This document shows, one piece after another, positions 45,341-45,446 of a DNA stretch of 45,446 nt. A program made the translations under genes and the position numbers. The notes beneath the pieces are model-generated. The model made no database searches. It worked only from the letters and a program-made list of their open reading frames with translations, and was not told the DNA's origin. The first letter of the stretch is position 1. Every line of letters begins with the position of its first letter. The stretch comes from Candidatus Nomurabacteria bacterium (GTDB taxonomy: Bacteria; Patescibacteriota; Minisyncoccia; Phycocordibacterales; UBA9973), in assembly GCA_943359485.1 (NCBI GenBank), contig CALRHR010000006.1, positions 1 to 45,446 of the forward strand, written 5' to 3'.

Positions 45341-45446
45341 GATAGAAGCTATATTGTTCTGGAAAGGAGAGCCGATGTCTAAGAAAAAACTTGGAGAAAT
45401 TTTGAAAGTTTCAGAAAGTGAAATAAATCAAAGTATAGAAAAATTA
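45324..45446 (+). CDS. scpB: Segregation and condensation protein B, start (3' truncated by window)
   Basis: 41 codons are visible from ATG 45324, overlapping the end of scpA by 17 nt. KIEAILFWKGEPMSKKKLGEIL is the typical N-terminal winged-helix start of ScpB (usual: IEAILFASGEPLS...LA..L). ScpB binds ScpA and forms the SMC-ScpAB complex. scpA-scpB overlap is standard. The first codons come from repeat R3. The rest lies beyond the window. Confidence 0.92.
   Translation, partial: MNLETKIEAILFWKGEPMSKKKLGEILKVSESEINQSIEKL

Overview
The window reads as a piece of a Candidate Phyla Radiation genome, most likely Parcubacteria/Patescibacteria. This is an inference from reduced enzymes (an alanyl-tRNA synthetase without C-Ala domain, an aspartyl-tRNA synthetase that seems to lack the GAD insert, a stand-alone riboflavin kinase), low GC in most genes, dense packing, many apparently leaderless starts, and the gene content. 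UGA is used as an ordinary stop, so a UGA-recoding lineage is unlikely.

Layout. 1-4.8 kb: the 3' end of mnmA, alaS, an actin-fold PilM/FtsA-like protein and a one-pass membrane protein. 4.8-9.1 kb: infA, rpmJ, rpsM, rpsK, rpsD, rpoA, rplQ, rplM and rpsI, closed by three terminators that enclose a GC-rich structured candidate RNA. 9.3-23 kb: grpE, dnaK and dnaJ interleaved with three paralogous large proteins that start and end with zinc-ribbon modules, two VirD4/TraG-like ATPases, and a winged-helix/Cas2-like (PaaX-like) protein. 23-29 kb: cysS, an AI-2E-family permease, rplU, recR, dnaB and trpS. 29.1-32.3 kb: a tryptophan regulon with a TrpR-family repressor gene, a leader peptide with tandem Trp codons and mutually exclusive hairpins, an unknown ORF, trpB and trpA. 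32.3-38 kb: a membrane protein, a PIF1-like helicase, aspS, riboflavin kinase, an EamA transporter, a pterin dehydratase and a peptidase E. 38-45.4 kb: a phosphoribosyltransferase, a LOG-like protein, an aspartoacylase-like protein and a GNAT enzyme (two of these GC-rich), a second TrpR-like regulator divergent from a kynurenine-formamidase-like cyclase, an M1 aminopeptidase, scpA and the start of scpB.

Two candidate systems stand out. First, trp control combines two near-identical CTAG-N4-CTAG type sites (before trpR and before the trp leader) with a classical leader-peptide attenuator, although only trpBA are present. Second, the DnaK machine is interleaved with VirD4-like ATPases and a trio of double zinc-module proteins, one of which is translationally coupled to an ATPase; I do not recognise this arrangement as a described system.

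A third theme is repeats. Several short palindromic families recur between genes and also inside genes, in frame: mnmA carries three kinds, alaS several, infA a long insert, and others lie in grpE, dnaK, the first zinc protein, the first ATPase, the PaaX-like gene, pepN and the scpA/scpB overlap. This resembles the Rickettsia palindromic elements. Many genes also begin 5-9 nt after a -10 box, usually of the extended TGn type, which points to widespread leaderless transcription.
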